Source of the DNA: Prochlorococcus sp. AG-436-C14
GTDB taxonomy: Bacteria; Cyanobacteriota; Cyanobacteriia; PCC-6307; Cyanobiaceae
Reading direction: 5' to 3'
Length of the DNA: 64,000 nucleotides
Assembly: GCA_003209755.1 (NCBI GenBank)
Contig: QCPD01000001.1
Span: 1 to 64,000, forward strand
Shown in pieces: positions 36,428-46,925 of the stretch; the first letter of the stretch is position 1; each line of letters starts with the position of its first letter. The translations under genes and the position numbers were made by a program. The notes beneath the pieces are model-generated. The model did no database searches. It saw only the letters and a program-made list of their open reading frames with translations, and was not told the origin of the DNA.

Positions 36428-37369
36428 TCAAATTCCACTTGGAAGCTTTCTTGTGAGATTTCTCAATTTTCTTAAAGCTTTTAACTCAACTTGCCTAACC
36501 CTCTCACGAGAGACCTGTAACAATCTGCCTATCTCTGCGAGAGTATGTCTTTCATTACCCTCTAAGCCAAATCTAAGCCTAATAACGTGCTGCTCTTGTT
36601 CGCTTAGATGACTTAGCCATCTTCCAAGTTGCTCTTGATGAATTTTTTGTTCAACTTTATCTAAAGGTTCTTCTCCAGAGCCGTCAGCTATTAGATCACC
36701 TAAAAAGCTACGACCTTCATCACCATTAACGGGTGCATCGAGACTGCTAGTAGTAAGAGCTTGTCTCAAAATCGAATCAAGTTCTTCTAACTCAATTTCC
36801 ATTGCCTCAGCTATTTCAATACGACTAGGCATTGCACCGAGCTTATGAGCCAAATCTAAGCTGACTTTTCTAATGGTTGCTAATCTCTCACTTAAATGAA
36901 CAGGTAATCTAATCGTTCTTGACTGACAAGCAATCGCTCTTGTCATGCTTTGCCTTATCCACCAAAAAGCATAAGTAGAAAACTTATAACCACGCGTTGG
37001 GTCAAATTTTTCTACCGCTCTTTCTAATCCAAGAGAACCTTCCTGGACTAAATCCAAGAGTTCAAGACCTTTCCCTTGATATTTCTTTGCAACACTTACA
37101 ACCAGTCGAAGATTCGCTTTCATCATTCTTTCCTTTGCCCTTCTTCCTATTCGAATCAATCTTCTTTGATGTGAATTAAATTCTTTGCTCTCTTCCTTAA
37201 TCTGACCATCCTCGGTAAGAGTCATCATTGTTTGAACCTGATTACCAAGTTCAATTTCTTCGGCTGGTGTTAAAAGAGGAACCCTTCCTATAGAGGAAAG
37301 GTACCAACTAATTGGATCACTGCTGCGTCGTTTTTGGGATTCAGCAGGCTTGGGTGCAGATGAAACCAT
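36428..37369 (-). CDS. Group 2 RpoD-like sigma factor
   Basis: A 313-residue sigma-70 protein lacking the long N-terminal region 1.1. Region 1.2 begins near DPISWYLSSIGRVPLLTPAEE; region 2 has LDLVQEGSLGLERAVEKFDP, YKFSTYAFWWIRQSMTRA; region 4 has RHTLAEIGRLLQVSRERVRQVE. These match the non-essential group 2 factors of cyanobacteria, which respond to light, circadian and stress signals. The subtype cannot be fixed without a tree. Confidence 0.92.
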   Translation of the reverse strand: MVSSAPKPAESQKRRSSDPISWYLSSIGRVPLLTPAEEIELGNQVQTMMTLTEDGQIKEESKEFNSHQRRLIRIGRRAKERMMKANLRLVVSVAKKYQGKGLELLDLVQEGSLGLERAVEKFDPTRGYKFSTYAFWWIRQSMTRAIACQSRTIRLPVHLSERLATIRKVSLDLAHKLGAMPSRIEIAEAMEIELEELDSILRQALTTSSLDAPVNGDEGRSFLGDLIADGSGEEPLDKVEQKIHQEQLGRWLSHLSEQEQHVIRLRFGLEGNERHTLAEIGRLLQVSRERVRQVELKALRKLRNLTRKLPSGI

Positions 37370-37526
37370 TGTTTCTAGACCCGATTTACAAAGTGGTAAG
37401 ACTTTCCTACAGAAATCGTAAAAGATGCCTGGGTTTCATGAAGGCTTCAGATTCTGTTGACGATTAGTTAACAAATGACACCAAATCGACCATTTAATGC
37501 GTTGTAGATGGTTGTTTCAAAACATT

Positions 37527-39041
37527 TCAAGTGCTTTCCTTTTTTATTAATTCACTAAGAAAAGTGCAAATAGTGCTCGCTGTGCTCCCTTTTATACAAA
37601 AAGCCCCTGCATATGCATGCATCAAAGCTGACGCGGCAAGCAAACTTGTATCCAATTTTTTTTCACTTGCGAGTCCAGAAGCACCCATCCCTGAAACAAA
37701 CCCAGCCAAAACATCGCCAAGGCCAGTTCTTGCAACACTTGAATTCACTTGCCCTATTTGCCAGGTTTTCCCTTCTGGATCAGAAATAACACTATGAGCA
37801 CATTTCAACAAGACAGAAGAACCGCAAATTTTTGCAGCTTCAATTCCAGCCTTCAATGGATTCGAGTAATCAATTAAAGGAAATAGCCTTTTAAATTCTT
37901 CAAGATGAGGGGTAAGCCAGGTAGGACCTTTTCTATCATTTAGCCATTCCCAACCTTTCGAAGTTATCGACAGCCTATTGATTGCATCAGCATCAAGAAC
38001 AAGTAGGCCTTTAAAATTCTGCAAGTAAGAGCCAAAACAATCTTTTTCTTCTGCAATCCCTAATCCAGGTCCAAGCAAAATCGAGTCAAACCTATTCAAG
38101 TCAACTTCATTTAAAACTTTGGAAAAACCTGAAGAACCGTCCTGAAAAGTATTTAGATCTCCAAGCAATAAGACTTCAGGATGAGATCTCCAAATAGCAG
38201 ATGAAACTGAATTAGGCAAAAAAGCGCTAACACTACCTGTTCCACTTGCTAAAGCCCCATTCAAAGCAAGGGATGCTGCTCCTCTGTATTTCTCACTTCC
38301 TGCAATCACCAGAACTCTTCCTCTCTGATATTTACTTTTACTTTTACTTGGCTTAGGCCAAACGAAAGTAGATAAATCTGAAAACGAAATCCTCAGAGGC
38401 TGGTTTTCAGGAAGATAAGCCAAAACCTTATCAGGGATCCCAATATCTACTCTCTCTAAATCACCTACAAAATCAATAGCTGAATCTTGAATCAACCCAG
38501 TCTTAAAGAGGCCTAAAGATAGTGTAGAAAAAGCTTTACATGAAGTATTTGATACTGTTTTTCCATTATCTGAGTCTAATCCAGCGGGAACATCAATACT
38601 AATTAATTTATCAGGACTAGATTTCTTCTTCATTTTCAATAAGTGAAGTATTTCATCAGGAATAATTCTTGATTGACCTAATCCAAATAATGCCTCAATC
38701 CATAATGAATCAGAATTCGAATTAGGTTTATGCTCCAAGTTTTCAATACCTATTCGCATTGCATAGTCGAAATGTTTTTGTGTTAATTCTTTTTTCAATG
38801 GGAATGGACACCAAATAGAGATATCAACGCCTGCCATATAAAGTTCTCTTGCAACGACAAGTCCATCGCCTCCATTGTGCCCTGGCCCTACTAAAACGAT
38901 TGCTCCATTTTCAATCAATCCTTGTCTGTCTAATATCCATGAAGAGACACCAATCCCTACTTTTTCCATCAGAGCTTCAACAGGCATTCCCATAGAAAAC
39001 ATTTTTTTTTCTATGGTTTGCATCTGCTCTGAAGAAACCAT
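37527..39041 (-). CDS. nnr: NAD(P)H-hydrate epimerase/dehydratase
   Basis: A bifunctional repair enzyme for hydrated NAD(P)H. The N-terminal YjeF_N epimerase (about 1-210) has the phosphate loop VGPGHNGGDGLVVARELY; the C-terminal dehydratase (about 230-504) is ribokinase-like, with RGRVLVIAGSEKYRGAASLA, LLGPGLG and RTGLGDVLAGFVSG. ATG 39041 (MVSSEQMQTIEKKMF) gives 504 residues; a start at 39149 would overlap the divergent mnmA and is unlikely. Confidence 0.9.
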   Translation of the reverse strand: MVSSEQMQTIEKKMFSMGMPVEALMEKVGIGVSSWILDRQGLIENGAIVLVGPGHNGGDGLVVARELYMAGVDISIWCPFPLKKELTQKHFDYAMRIGIENLEHKPNSNSDSLWIEALFGLGQSRIIPDEILHLLKMKKKSSPDKLISIDVPAGLDSDNGKTVSNTSCKAFSTLSLGLFKTGLIQDSAIDFVGDLERVDIGIPDKVLAYLPENQPLRISFSDLSTFVWPKPSKSKSKYQRGRVLVIAGSEKYRGAASLALNGALASGTGSVSAFLPNSVSSAIWRSHPEVLLLGDLNTFQDGSSGFSKVLNEVDLNRFDSILLGPGLGIAEEKDCFGSYLQNFKGLLVLDADAINRLSITSKGWEWLNDRKGPTWLTPHLEEFKRLFPLIDYSNPLKAGIEAAKICGSSVLLKCAHSVISDPEGKTWQIGQVNSSVARTGLGDVLAGFVSGMGASGLASEKKLDTSLLAASALMHAYAGAFCIKGSTASTICTFLSELIKKEST

Positions 39042-39118
39042 CAAATGTTCCGAATCAGATTGAGGCCAATTCAAAATCAAAAAGCAACCAAACCCACTAT
39101 GAATAGAAGCTACTATCA

Positions 39119-40333
39119 ATGCCCATGAATGTGGAAACAAGAGAAACAAAAAAAGTTTTTAATCATTTGACTTCAGAAGAAACAGTCGCGAAAACATTAC
39201 AAAGACTGCAAGCATTTTCTGGAAATCATTCGGTTGTAGTAGGGCTTTCTGGAGGCGTAGATAGCTCCTTAACGGCTGCTCTCCTCTGTGAAGCTGGATG
39301 GGATGTAGTTGGAATAACTTTGTGGCTAATGAAAGGGAAAGGGTCTTGCTGCTCAGATGGATTAATTGATGCAGCAGGGATATGTGATCAACTAGGAATT
39401 AAGCATCACATAATCGATTCAAAAGAAATTTTCCAAAAAGAAATAATCAATAATGTCGTAAAAGGATATGAAGAAGGAATTACACCTTTACCCTGCTCTC
39501 GCTGCAATAAATCAGTCAAATTCTCAGAAATGCTGAAATGGGTTAAAGAAAATAAAAATGTCGAAAAGATCGCTACTGGGCATTATGCAAGGATTAGATA
39601 TTCAAACGAATCTTTCGACAGAAATGATCTTCCAAGTGATGGAATTAAAAGACATAAGCTTTTAAGAGGTAAAGATCTCAACAAAGATCAAAGCTATTTT
39701 TTATATGATCTTCCTCAAGAAATTTTAGGAAAAACAATTTTTCCTCTTGGAGAATTAACTAAAGAAATAACACGAATCGAAGCTTTTAAACATTCATTAA
39801 AAACTGCCGAGAAGCCAGAAAGTCAAGACCTTTGTCTTGCTGAACATTACGGATCAATGAATGCTTTTATTGATAAGTATCTACCCAAAAAAAAAGGAGA
39901 GGTTGTCCTTAAAAACGGCCAAATTATAGGCTCCCATAATGGAATTCAACATTTCACGATAGGGCAACGGAAGGGATTAGGTATTGCTTGGGAAGTACCT
40001 TTACATGTTGTTGAAATTGATGCTTCTTTAAACAGAGTAATTGTTGCCCCAAGAGAAGATTCTGGCAAGTCAGAATGTATTGTAAAAGATATAAATTGGG
40101 TATCAATAGAAGCGCCTCAAGAACCAATTGAAGTTGAGGTCCAAATTAGATATAGAAGTAAAGCAGTTAAAGCAAAGTTAATACCAATTATTGATAAGAC
40201 TAAAGAAAATTATTGTTATAAATGTCATCTTCATTTTGAAGAAGATCAATTTTCAATCACTCCTGGTCAAGCAGCAGTATTTTACAAGGGTGATTATGTA
40301 TTAGGTGGAGGACTTATTTCGAAAGAAAATTAA
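39119..40333 (+). CDS. mnmA: tRNA-specific 2-thiouridylase
   Basis: A 404-residue enzyme that thiolates U34 of tRNAs for Lys, Glu and Gln. The PP-loop [17 protein letters not shown], the two catalytic Cys ([11 protein letters not shown] and ESQDLCLAE) and GQRKGLGIA are present. Two in-frame starts (39119, 39125) lie two codons apart. Divergent from nnr and convergent with lnt. Confidence 0.94.
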   Translation: MPMNVETRETKKVFNHLTSEETVAKTLQRLQAFSGNHSVVVGLSGGVDSSLTAALLCEAGWDVVGITLWLMKGKGSCCSDGLIDAAGICDQLGIKHHIIDSKEIFQKEIINNVVKGYEEGITPLPCSRCNKSVKFSEMLKWVKENKNVEKIATGHYARIRYSNESFDRNDLPSDGIKRHKLLRGKDLNKDQSYFLYDLPQEILGKTIFPLGELTKEITRIEAFKHSLKTAEKPESQDLCLAEHYGSMNAFIDKYLPKKKGEVVLKNGQIIGSHNGIQHFTIGQRKGLGIAWEVPLHVVEIDASLNRVIVAPREDSGKSECIVKDINWVSIEAPQEPIEVEVQIRYRSKAVKAKLIPIIDKTKENYCYKCHLHFEEDQFSITPGQAAVFYKGDYVLGGGLISKEN

Positions 40334-40335
40334 TA

Positions 40336-41808
40336 TTAACCATACTTACGTGATCGCAAAACGCCTATTAAACTTATAAAAATGACTGCAAGGATAGGCA
40401 AATCAGAAATAAATGTATATAGTGTTTTCTTTCCATTTAATTCAAGTTCAACGAGTTGAACAAGTTCTTTATTTGGTTTAAGGAGGGTATCAATTCTTCC
40501 ATTACTTTTAATCAAAGATGTTGGTCCGGTATTGGAGACAGATATTAAATTTTTTGATGTTTCAATACTCCTTAATTGAGCAATAGATAAAAATTGTCTT
40601 TGCAAAGAAATAGGATAGGGATCTAAATTTGCAATAACTAAAATCCATTTAGCACCTTGATTTACTGCTTTAGCTATAGCTTTCCCATTACTCAATTCAT
40701 AACAAATAGCACCTGCAAAAGAGGGGCCCTCCCAATCAAGAAGTCTTGATGGATTCCCTCTTTCAATTCCACCTACTGCAGAAAGGCCATTTTTCATAAA
40801 GTTAGGCAATGCAGGAATCCATTCGCCCAGAGGGACTAATCTAGATTTGTCCAATACATCCGAAAAAGACTCTTCATCTGGATTAAAAACCAATATTGAA
40901 CTTCGTAGAGAACCATTTATTTCCCTGAAACCTCCAGAGAGAAATTTAACAGGAAAATCTCGAATCTTTGATTTATCCAGAGGCAAAGTTCCCTCTGGAG
41001 CAATTAAAAAAGATGCATTCATTTCAACAGCATCAGTTAATGCTCTATCTACTTTTGAAGGCAAAGCATTTATTTCTTCCTGACTAAATTTTTGTCTTAT
41101 TGGAATATTTGTTTGCCACATCGCAACCTTTTCTGCCGAATCAGTTGGAGAATCCAACAGCAAGATAAATCCAATTAAATGAGCTAACGAAAAATAAGCA
41201 AATCCAACAAAAATCAATTTCTTGAGTTTTTTTCTGGCTTGAAAAGCAATTGAAAGTTGCCAAATCCACCATCCAGCTAAAAGATGGATAGAGGCCAAGC
41301 CGCCCGAACCTATCCATCTTGCCAATCCAGCCAAGTATCTATCTTGTGGTAATAAGCTTGGCCCTATACCCATCCAAAACAAAGGGCCTCTAGATAGAAT
41401 TTCTTCAGTTAGACCCCATATTGTTGATAATAAGACGGCATAAATAAACTTATTTTCTAATTTAGAAAACTGCAGTCTTCCTGGAGCCAAAAAGCCACTC
41501 AGAGCTGACCAACTAAAAACCAGAGCCCCTCCAAAGGCTCCACAAAAAAGCCATATAAAGATGGTAATAGGCAAGCTTAAATTTGAGTTTATCCCTACCC
41601 AACTGAGTGGATGCAAAGATAGCAACCACTTATGACTCCATAAAATAGCCATCACACCCCAACAGAAGCCCCCCCATGGATTCTTACTAACAGGCCAAAG
41701 TAAAGATATTCCCAAAAGCATACATACATAATTGCCTTCACTAAGGGAGATCCCTGCTAGAGCTCCACCAGCAAAAGCCTTAATAAAAAGAGAATAGATA
41801 TTATTCAT
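40336..41808 (-). CDS. lnt: Apolipoprotein N-acyltransferase
   Basis: A 490-residue membrane enzyme (from ATG 41808) that adds the third acyl chain to lipoproteins. The N-terminal half has six or so membrane segments; the periplasmic nitrilase-like domain has the catalytic triad in recognisable form: Glu in LIAPEGTLPL, Lys in DKSRLVPLGEW and Cys in GAICYELSNG. A final membrane segment closes the protein (LPILAVIFISLIGVL). An alternative ATG at 41847 adds 13 residues. Divergence from the E. coli form is considerable but the triad is kept. Confidence 0.85.
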   Translation of the reverse strand: MNNIYSLFIKAFAGGALAGISLSEGNYVCMLLGISLLWPVSKNPWGGFCWGVMAILWSHKWLLSLHPLSWVGINSNLSLPITIFIWLFCGAFGGALVFSWSALSGFLAPGRLQFSKLENKFIYAVLLSTIWGLTEEILSRGPLFWMGIGPSLLPQDRYLAGLARWIGSGGLASIHLLAGWWIWQLSIAFQARKKLKKLIFVGFAYFSLAHLIGFILLLDSPTDSAEKVAMWQTNIPIRQKFSQEEINALPSKVDRALTDAVEMNASFLIAPEGTLPLDKSKIRDFPVKFLSGGFREINGSLRSSILVFNPDEESFSDVLDKSRLVPLGEWIPALPNFMKNGLSAVGGIERGNPSRLLDWEGPSFAGAICYELSNGKAIAKAVNQGAKWILVIANLDPYPISLQRQFLSIAQLRSIETSKNLISVSNTGPTSLIKSNGRIDTLLKPNKELVQLVELELNGKKTLYTFISDLPILAVIFISLIGVLRSRKYG

Positions 41809-41927
41809 AAATCTAACTTTAATAAAATATACACCGACAAAATTCATACTCTCTGGTTAGTTATCTTTTAAATAGATGTAATTTGGGTATTAATCTGCAA
41901 GAATATTTCCGACTACTTAATATTGCT

Positions 41928-42527
41928 GTGAGAGAAATCTTAATTAGCTTTTCTGTTTGCCTTAGCTGCTTGATGATTGCAGTGATCAGCCAAATCATCT
42001 CACCAACTCCAACGAATGCCTTACAAATTGACCAACCAATCCAAGCGGATGTAAGGCAATCCACAAAAACCAAAGAGTCTGTAACTAATCCATTTGAATT
42101 AGACCCAGAAGACCCAAATCCATCACTTTTTACTATGGCTTCAGATAAAAACAGTACAAGCAACGCTTCTCTCAGAGGAGGTGAGATAGGAGCATCTCAA
42201 GTAACTTCAAGTGGGCTAAAAATTACTGAATTAGTTTTAGGTGATGGTCAAGAAGCCACCCCAGGAACAAGTGTCTCAGTAAATTATAAGGGTACTCTTG
42301 ATGATGGGAAAGAATTTGACAGCAGTTATGGAAGAGGCCCTTTTGAATTTTCTTTGGGTGCAGGGATGGTGATAAAGGGTTGGGATGAGGGAGTCGAAGG
42401 AATGAAAGTCGGAGGTAAAAGAAAATTAGTCATTCCACCAGAATTGGGTTATGGCAACAGAGGAATAGGTCCAATCCCCCCTAATTCAGCTTTAACTTTT
42501 GAAGTGGAATTATTGGGTGTTAAGTGA
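41928..42527 (+). CDS. FKBP-type prolyl isomerase, exported
   Basis: From GTG 41928 a 199-residue protein: an N-terminal hydrophobic signal ([21 protein letters not shown]), a linker of about 70 residues rich in Ser, Asn and Pro, and a C-terminal FKBP domain ([59 protein letters not shown]). All FKBP active-site aromatics are there. A TTG start at 41883 is also possible. It probably acts in the periplasm or thylakoid lumen. Followed by sodN after a hairpin. Confidence 0.9.
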   Translation: MREILISFSVCLSCLMIAVISQIISPTPTNALQIDQPIQADVRQSTKTKESVTNPFELDPEDPNPSLFTMASDKNSTSNASLRGGEIGASQVTSSGLKITELVLGDGQEATPGTSVSVNYKGTLDDGKEFDSSYGRGPFEFSLGAGMVIKGWDEGVEGMKVGGKRKLVIPPELGYGNRGIGPIPPNSALTFEVELLGVK

Positions 42528-42563
42528 ATTTCTTAAATTATTCAGAAAGCTCTAGAAAAAGTT

Positions 42564-42587
42564 ATGGCGTTTGTTGACAAACGCCAT
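42564..42587. terminator. 10-bp hairpin in front of sodN
   Basis: ATGGCGTTTG (42564-42573) and its complement (42578-42587) enclose a TTGA loop, 14 bases before the sodN ATG. A run of A, not T, follows on the plus strand, so termination of the FKBP transcript would be weak. It could instead be a metal-regulator operator or a 5' UTR structure of sodN. Confidence 0.45.
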
Positions 42588-42601
42588 TAATGTAAAAAAA
42601 A

Positions 42602-43093
42602 ATGTTCACAAATTATTTTCAGATGTTGAGCGAAACACTTACATCAATCTTTAACAAGCTTCCAGCAAAATCTGTTCACGCTCACTGTGACGGACCTTGC
42701 GGTGTATATGACCCTGCTTCTGCAAGAGTTGCCGCAGAGGCAGTTTTGTCTATGACAAAAAAACTTATTGCTCTAGCTCCAGCTGGTAACGATCAAGCTT
42801 CCATTTCAGCTTATAACAACACTTTTTCTCGCTTCGTCGCGATTAAAGAAGAAGAATCACAAAAGGCCAAAAAAGAACTTCTAATCCTCTGGACTGATTA
42901 CTTCAAGCCTGAACACTTAGCTACATATCCAGATCTTCATGACACTTTTTGGAAAGCAGCAAAGCTTTGTAGTGCATGTAAGGTAAATATTGATCAAACC
43001 AAGGCAGAAGAATTATTAGCAGCTGTCCAAAAGATTCACTCTATGTTTTGGTCTTCAAAAGGTAGAAGTGATAGCTGGGTTACCGCAAGCTGA
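42602..43093 (+). CDS. sodN: Nickel superoxide dismutase
   Basis: A 163-residue NiSOD precursor. The nickel-hook HCDGPCGVY occupies residues 28-36; after removal of the leader the free N-terminal His28, Cys29 and Cys33 bind nickel. The remaining helical body (ARVAAEAVLSMTKKLIAL, ELLAAVQKIHSMFW) matches the family. NiSOD is the usual superoxide defence of Prochlorococcus. ATG 42602 or 42623 may start the leader, which is cut off anyway. The peptidase gene sodX overlaps its 3' end by 26 bases. Confidence 0.96.
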   Translation: MFTNYFQMLSETLTSIFNKLPAKSVHAHCDGPCGVYDPASARVAAEAVLSMTKKLIALAPAGNDQASISAYNNTFSRFVAIKEEESQKAKKELLILWTDYFKPEHLATYPDLHDTFWKAAKLCSACKVNIDQTKAEELLAAVQKIHSMFWSSKGRSDSWVTAS

Positions 43094-43445
43094 TAAAAGT
43101 CTTTTCCACAAGCCAGACTTATTTACTTTATTTACTTTAATAATCGGTTACCGACAACATTTACGTGTTGTCGGTACTTCTATGGAAAGAACTCTTAAAG
43201 AGGGAGATTTAGTAACATATAAAAAGTTAAACCCAAAAAATATTGACTTAGAGATTGGCGATATCGTCGTTGCCTCTCATCCAAAAACAAAAAATAAGTT
43301 ACTAATTAAAAGAATTCATAGGATTTATCAAAACAAATTTGATTTAAGGGGAGACAACTCCTTGTCAAGTACTGACAGTAGAGAATTGGGTTTAATTGAA
43401 TTAGATTTAATCATTGGAAAAGTAGACAAAATTTTCTCTAAATAG
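43068..43445 (+). CDS. sodX: NiSOD maturation peptidase
   Basis: A 125-residue S26 (signal-peptidase-like) protease. The catalytic Ser is in VVGTSMERTLKEGD and the catalytic Lys in NKLLIKRIHR, with RGDNSLSSTDSRELGLI as the third S26 box. It is thought to trim the SodN leader and free the nickel-binding His. GTG 43068 overlaps sodN, giving tight coupling. Only a short weakly hydrophobic N-terminal segment is seen, so it may act in the cytoplasm. Confidence 0.9.
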   Translation: MIAGLPQADKSLFHKPDLFTLFTLIIGYRQHLRVVGTSMERTLKEGDLVTYKKLNPKNIDLEIGDIVVASHPKTKNKLLIKRIHRIYQNKFDLRGDNSLSSTDSRELGLIELDLIIGKVDKIFSK

Positions 43446-43449
43446 ATAA

Positions 43450-43471
43450 AAGAGATTGGTATAGATCTCTT
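43450..43471. terminator. Weak convergent hairpin
   Basis: AAGAGAT (43450-43456) and its complement ATCTCTT (43465-43471) surround an 8-base loop between the sodX and trpC ends. The sequence after it (CCTTAATTT) is only moderately T-rich. Position between convergent genes is the main support. Confidence 0.4.
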
Positions 43472-43478
43472 CCTTAAT

Positions 43479-44366
43479 TTATAACTTACCAATTAACTTT
43501 TTAACTCCACCTAATATATCTTCCTGTGACATAAGAGATTCACCAACCAAAACAGCATCAGCCCCATAACTCTTTACCAAATCCAAATCCTCACGAGTAA
43601 ATAAACCTGACTCGCTTACCAAAGTAATAGACTTTTCCTTGATTTGGTTAGCATAATTTTTAGCCAACTTCTTTGTAACTTCAAGATCAGTTTTAAAACT
43701 CTTTAAATTTCTATTATTAATACCTATTAAATTAAATACATCAATATTTAGTACTCTTTCAAGTTCTTCTGAGTCATGAACCTCTACTAATATTATCAGT
43801 CCCAAATGTTCAGCGACCTTAGATAAGTACTTTAAATCAGAGTCAGTCAGGATTGCGGCTATCAAAAGTGCAGCATCAGCGCCAGCAGCTCTTGCTTGGT
43901 AAAGCTGATAGGGATAAAGAATAAAATCCTTACATAGGATTGGGATTTTGATTTGTTTCCTAACTTCAACTAAGACATCAAAACCACCTTGAAAAAATTT
44001 CTTATCTGTTAAGACTGATATACAGTTAGCACCTCCATCTTGATACATTTTAGCTATCATTCTCGCGTCAAAGTCCTCTCTAATTATCCCTCTACTTGGA
44101 CTAGCTTTTTTTATTTCTGAGATTAGTGCTGGTTTCAAATTACTATTTCTTAATGCATCTATAAAATTTTTTGTTTTGGGTAAATCCTTGATCTTTTTCT
44201 TTAAATCTTCAAGCGAAACTTTTTTTCTTGCAATCTCAACTTCTAGATGTTTTTCCCAAACAATTTCCTCCAAAATATTTTTAGGTTTTGAATCTGGATG
44301 AGGTATTGCATACTCTAAATTAGCTACTTTTATACTTGGGTTAGGAGGTCTTCTTCTGATTTCCAT
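43479..44366 (-). CDS. trpC: Indole-3-glycerol phosphate synthase
   Basis: A 295-residue TIM-barrel enzyme of tryptophan synthesis. Key motifs: [73 protein letters not shown] and LVSESGL. The N-terminal extension of about 35 residues is common in cyanobacteria. Monofunctional: no TrpF fused. It follows lpdA on the same strand. Confidence 0.95.
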   Translation of the reverse strand: MEIRRRPPNPSIKVANLEYAIPHPDSKPKNILEEIVWEKHLEVEIARKKVSLEDLKKKIKDLPKTKNFIDALRNSNLKPALISEIKKASPSRGIIREDFDARMIAKMYQDGGANCISVLTDKKFFQGGFDVLVEVRKQIKIPILCKDFILYPYQLYQARAAGADAALLIAAILTDSDLKYLSKVAEHLGLIILVEVHDSEELERVLNIDVFNLIGINNRNLKSFKTDLEVTKKLAKNYANQIKEKSITLVSESGLFTREDLDLVKSYGADAVLVGESLMSQEDILGGVKKLIGKL

Positions 44367-44407
44367 AATTTAAATAATTAATGATCTATAAAATAAAATT
44401 TGATTTA

Positions 44408-45850
44408 CTACTTCTTTATTTGTAAAGATGCCTGTTTATAGGCAACCTCTACAACTTCACTTAATGTTGGATGCGTATGAACTTCTTTTGCTAAGTCATT
44501 GACTCTTTGTCTTCTAGAAATTGCATTAGAAACCTCTTGTATAAGATCAGCTGCATGTAATCCATAAATATGAGCACCAAGAACCTCTCCCGTCTCTTTA
44601 TTAAAAATCAACTTCATAATCCCATCACTTTCTAATTCAGCCAAGGCCTTAGAGTTCGCTTTAAAATAACTTCTAACAATTCCAATTTCAAAGCCTTCAT
44701 TTTTCGCTAGATCTTTTGCTTCTTCTTCCGAAAGTCCAACGGAACTTATCTCAGGGTGAGTAAAAGTCGCTGCAGGAATACTTCTGTAGTCAATTTCTAT
44801 TGCTTTTCCTAAAATGTTTTCTACAGCAATACTTCCTTGAGCTGCAGCGGTATGGGCCAACATCAACTTACCCGTAACATCTCCCACTGCCCATAGATTA
44901 GAAATTGGTTTTTCATTTACCAATACTCTCATCTGATCATCAATTGGAATAAAGCCTCTCATTGTTTCAACTCCAACAGATTGTAGATTAAGATTTTTAG
45001 TCGACGGTACTCGGCCTGTTGCGACAAGAACAGCGTCAACTTGTAACTCCTCAATTACTTCTCGACTCTTTGCATCTGTAAGCTCGACATCAACGGGACA
45101 ACCTGGCTTAACTTTAGTAGCGAACACTCCAGCTCGGGTTTCAATATCTCTTTTATCAATTAGGTTTCTTGAAGCAATTTTCGTGATATCAGGATCAAAA
45201 GTAGGCATTACTTTATCAAGAGCTTCAATCATGGTTACCTCACAACCTAAAGCTGTATAAATATCAGCGAATTCCAAACCTATATAGCCACTACCAATTA
45301 TTGCAATCCATCTTGGTAACCACTCTAAATTAATAGCCTCATCACTTGTGAACACAGTTCGTCCATCAATTTCAATCCCAGGCGGTACAAAAGGGTCTGA
45401 GCCTGTAGCCAAGATAATATCTCTGGCGGAAAAGATTCTATCAACTCCATTTGTTTCTCTTAAACCGACCTTTTGATTACCTTCTAAACGTCCTTCTCCT
45501 CTAAGTATCTCAACTCCCGATCTTTCTAATGTTTTAGTTAAATTTTTTCGAATTGTCTCAACTAAGTTTTTTGCATGTTCAGCAATTTTTTTACGTTCAA
45601 ATCTAACCGGAGCGGAATGTATACCAAATTCAGCAAGATGAGGAACATTTGCAAGCTCACGGACTTTACCACTGGCTGCTAGTAAAGCTTTAGAGGGGAC
45701 ACAGCCTCTATTGACACACGTTCCACCCATATCTCTAGATTCGACAATCGCCACTTTTAAGCCAGCCTCTGCTGCATGTTTAGCAGCATCAAAACCTCCA
45801 TATCCAGCTCCGACAACAATTAAGTCAAAGTCAAAAGAAATTTCACTCAC
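44408..45850 (-). CDS. lpdA: Dihydrolipoamide dehydrogenase
   Basis: A 480-residue flavoprotein, the E3 subunit of pyruvate dehydrogenase and the L-protein of glycine cleavage. FAD motif VVGAGYGGFDAAKHAAEAG, redox-active CVNRGC, NAD motif IIGSGYIGLEFADIYTALG and the C-terminal HTHPTLSE with the active-site His. The start overlaps the end of the SpoU gene by 4 bases. Confidence 0.95.
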   Translation of the reverse strand: MSEISFDFDLIVVGAGYGGFDAAKHAAEAGLKVAIVESRDMGGTCVNRGCVPSKALLAASGKVRELANVPHLAEFGIHSAPVRFERKKIAEHAKNLVETIRKNLTKTLERSGVEILRGEGRLEGNQKVGLRETNGVDRIFSARDIILATGSDPFVPPGIEIDGRTVFTSDEAINLEWLPRWIAIIGSGYIGLEFADIYTALGCEVTMIEALDKVMPTFDPDITKIASRNLIDKRDIETRAGVFATKVKPGCPVDVELTDAKSREVIEELQVDAVLVATGRVPSTKNLNLQSVGVETMRGFIPIDDQMRVLVNEKPISNLWAVGDVTGKLMLAHTAAAQGSIAVENILGKAIEIDYRSIPAATFTHPEISSVGLSEEEAKDLAKNEGFEIGIVRSYFKANSKALAELESDGIMKLIFNKETGEVLGAHIYGLHAADLIQEVSNAISRRQRVNDLAKEVHTHPTLSEVVEVAYKQASLQIKK

Positions 45851-46683
45851 GGTTTTTTTTGGATATCCTTAACCATTTTTACTCTTTGTCGCTCCAACAA
45901 GAGAGGAACTGCCGCAGATGCCACATTTAGTGAATCAACTAATGAGCTATGAGGCAACGTAACAAAGTCTGAACAACAGGCTTCAATTGAAGAATGAACA
46001 CCTGAGCCTTCATTACCAAGAACCAATACAGTAGGGAGATCCCAGTCTAATTCCCAATAAGGTTTCACTTTCTTATCAGTAATTTTATTCGGTGAAATTG
46101 TTCCTACTACTTGGTAATTATCATCAATTGCAATATTGAGTTTTGAAACAAGCATTTCAATACTTGAAGAAGATGAATCTCCAATCCGTTCAAAAGGCAA
46201 ATGAAGAACTGAGCCAGCTGAGGATCTTAAAACCTTTTGATTTAGGGGATCTGCTCCAGAAGCTAACCAAATGACTTCATATTCAGCAGCAAGGGCTGAT
46301 CGGAATAAATTTCCCAAATTACCAGGATCTTGAATCCTATCTAAAGCTAAAATGTGTTTTGGGGCTTTTCCCGGTTTTGGTAATCCTGGTATTGGGAATA
46401 TCGCTGCGACACCATCAGGTGTCACTGTAGACAAAGATGCTTCTAAAACATTCGTAGTTACTAGAGTTAATAAAGATCTTGAAGCTATTTTTTTTAAAAC
46501 TTCCTCATGCTCATCAAACCATTCAGGAGTTGCAATAACTTCTGTTGGCAAAAAATTTGTTTTCAAAGCCTCTTCTAACAAATGAGATCCCTCAAGCAAA
46601 AGAGAAGAATGTTCTTCACGTCCTTTTTTTGTCAAAAGACCCCTCAATTTCCTAACCAAAGGGTTCCTTTTACTTTTAATCAA
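45847..46683 (-). CDS. TrmH/SpoU family RNA 2'-O-methyltransferase
   Basis: A 278-residue SPOUT methyltransferase. N-terminal substrate-binding domain (RNPLVRKLRGLLTKKGREEH, LLLEGSHLLEEAL), then the SPOUT knot: LDRIQDPGNLGNLFRSA, VLVLGNEGSGV and SLNVASAAVPLLLE. These three motifs are diagnostic. Target is a 23S rRNA or tRNA ribose; which one cannot be told. It is translationally coupled to lpdA. Confidence 0.9.
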   Translation of the reverse strand: MIKSKRNPLVRKLRGLLTKKGREEHSSLLLEGSHLLEEALKTNFLPTEVIATPEWFDEHEEVLKKIASRSLLTLVTTNVLEASLSTVTPDGVAAIFPIPGLPKPGKAPKHILALDRIQDPGNLGNLFRSALAAEYEVIWLASGADPLNQKVLRSSAGSVLHLPFERIGDSSSSSIEMLVSKLNIAIDDNYQVVGTISPNKITDKKVKPYWELDWDLPTVLVLGNEGSGVHSSIEACCSDFVTLPHSSLVDSLNVASAAVPLLLERQRVKMVKDIQKKP

Positions 46684-46925
46684 TGGAGAATATGCGTTAT
46701 TAATTTTCCAACCTCAAATTATTTAATTTTTAAAAAGCAAAAAAGCTGCTTGCATTGAAATATCATTGAATTTTCTTATTAAATTCAATAAAAACTATAT
46801 TAAAAGTTTTATTCAAACTTTCAACATTATCAATATTTAATTTGAACCCATCAATTTTCAATAAGGTTGACTGGACTATTTGAAATCCACTTGGCATTAT
46901 GGCTGGGTAAGCAGTTCGCTCCAAT

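Noticed and set aside
40336-41808. Lnt as a degenerate gene because of its divergence
   Set aside because: The Glu, Lys and Cys of the active site and all membrane segments are present.
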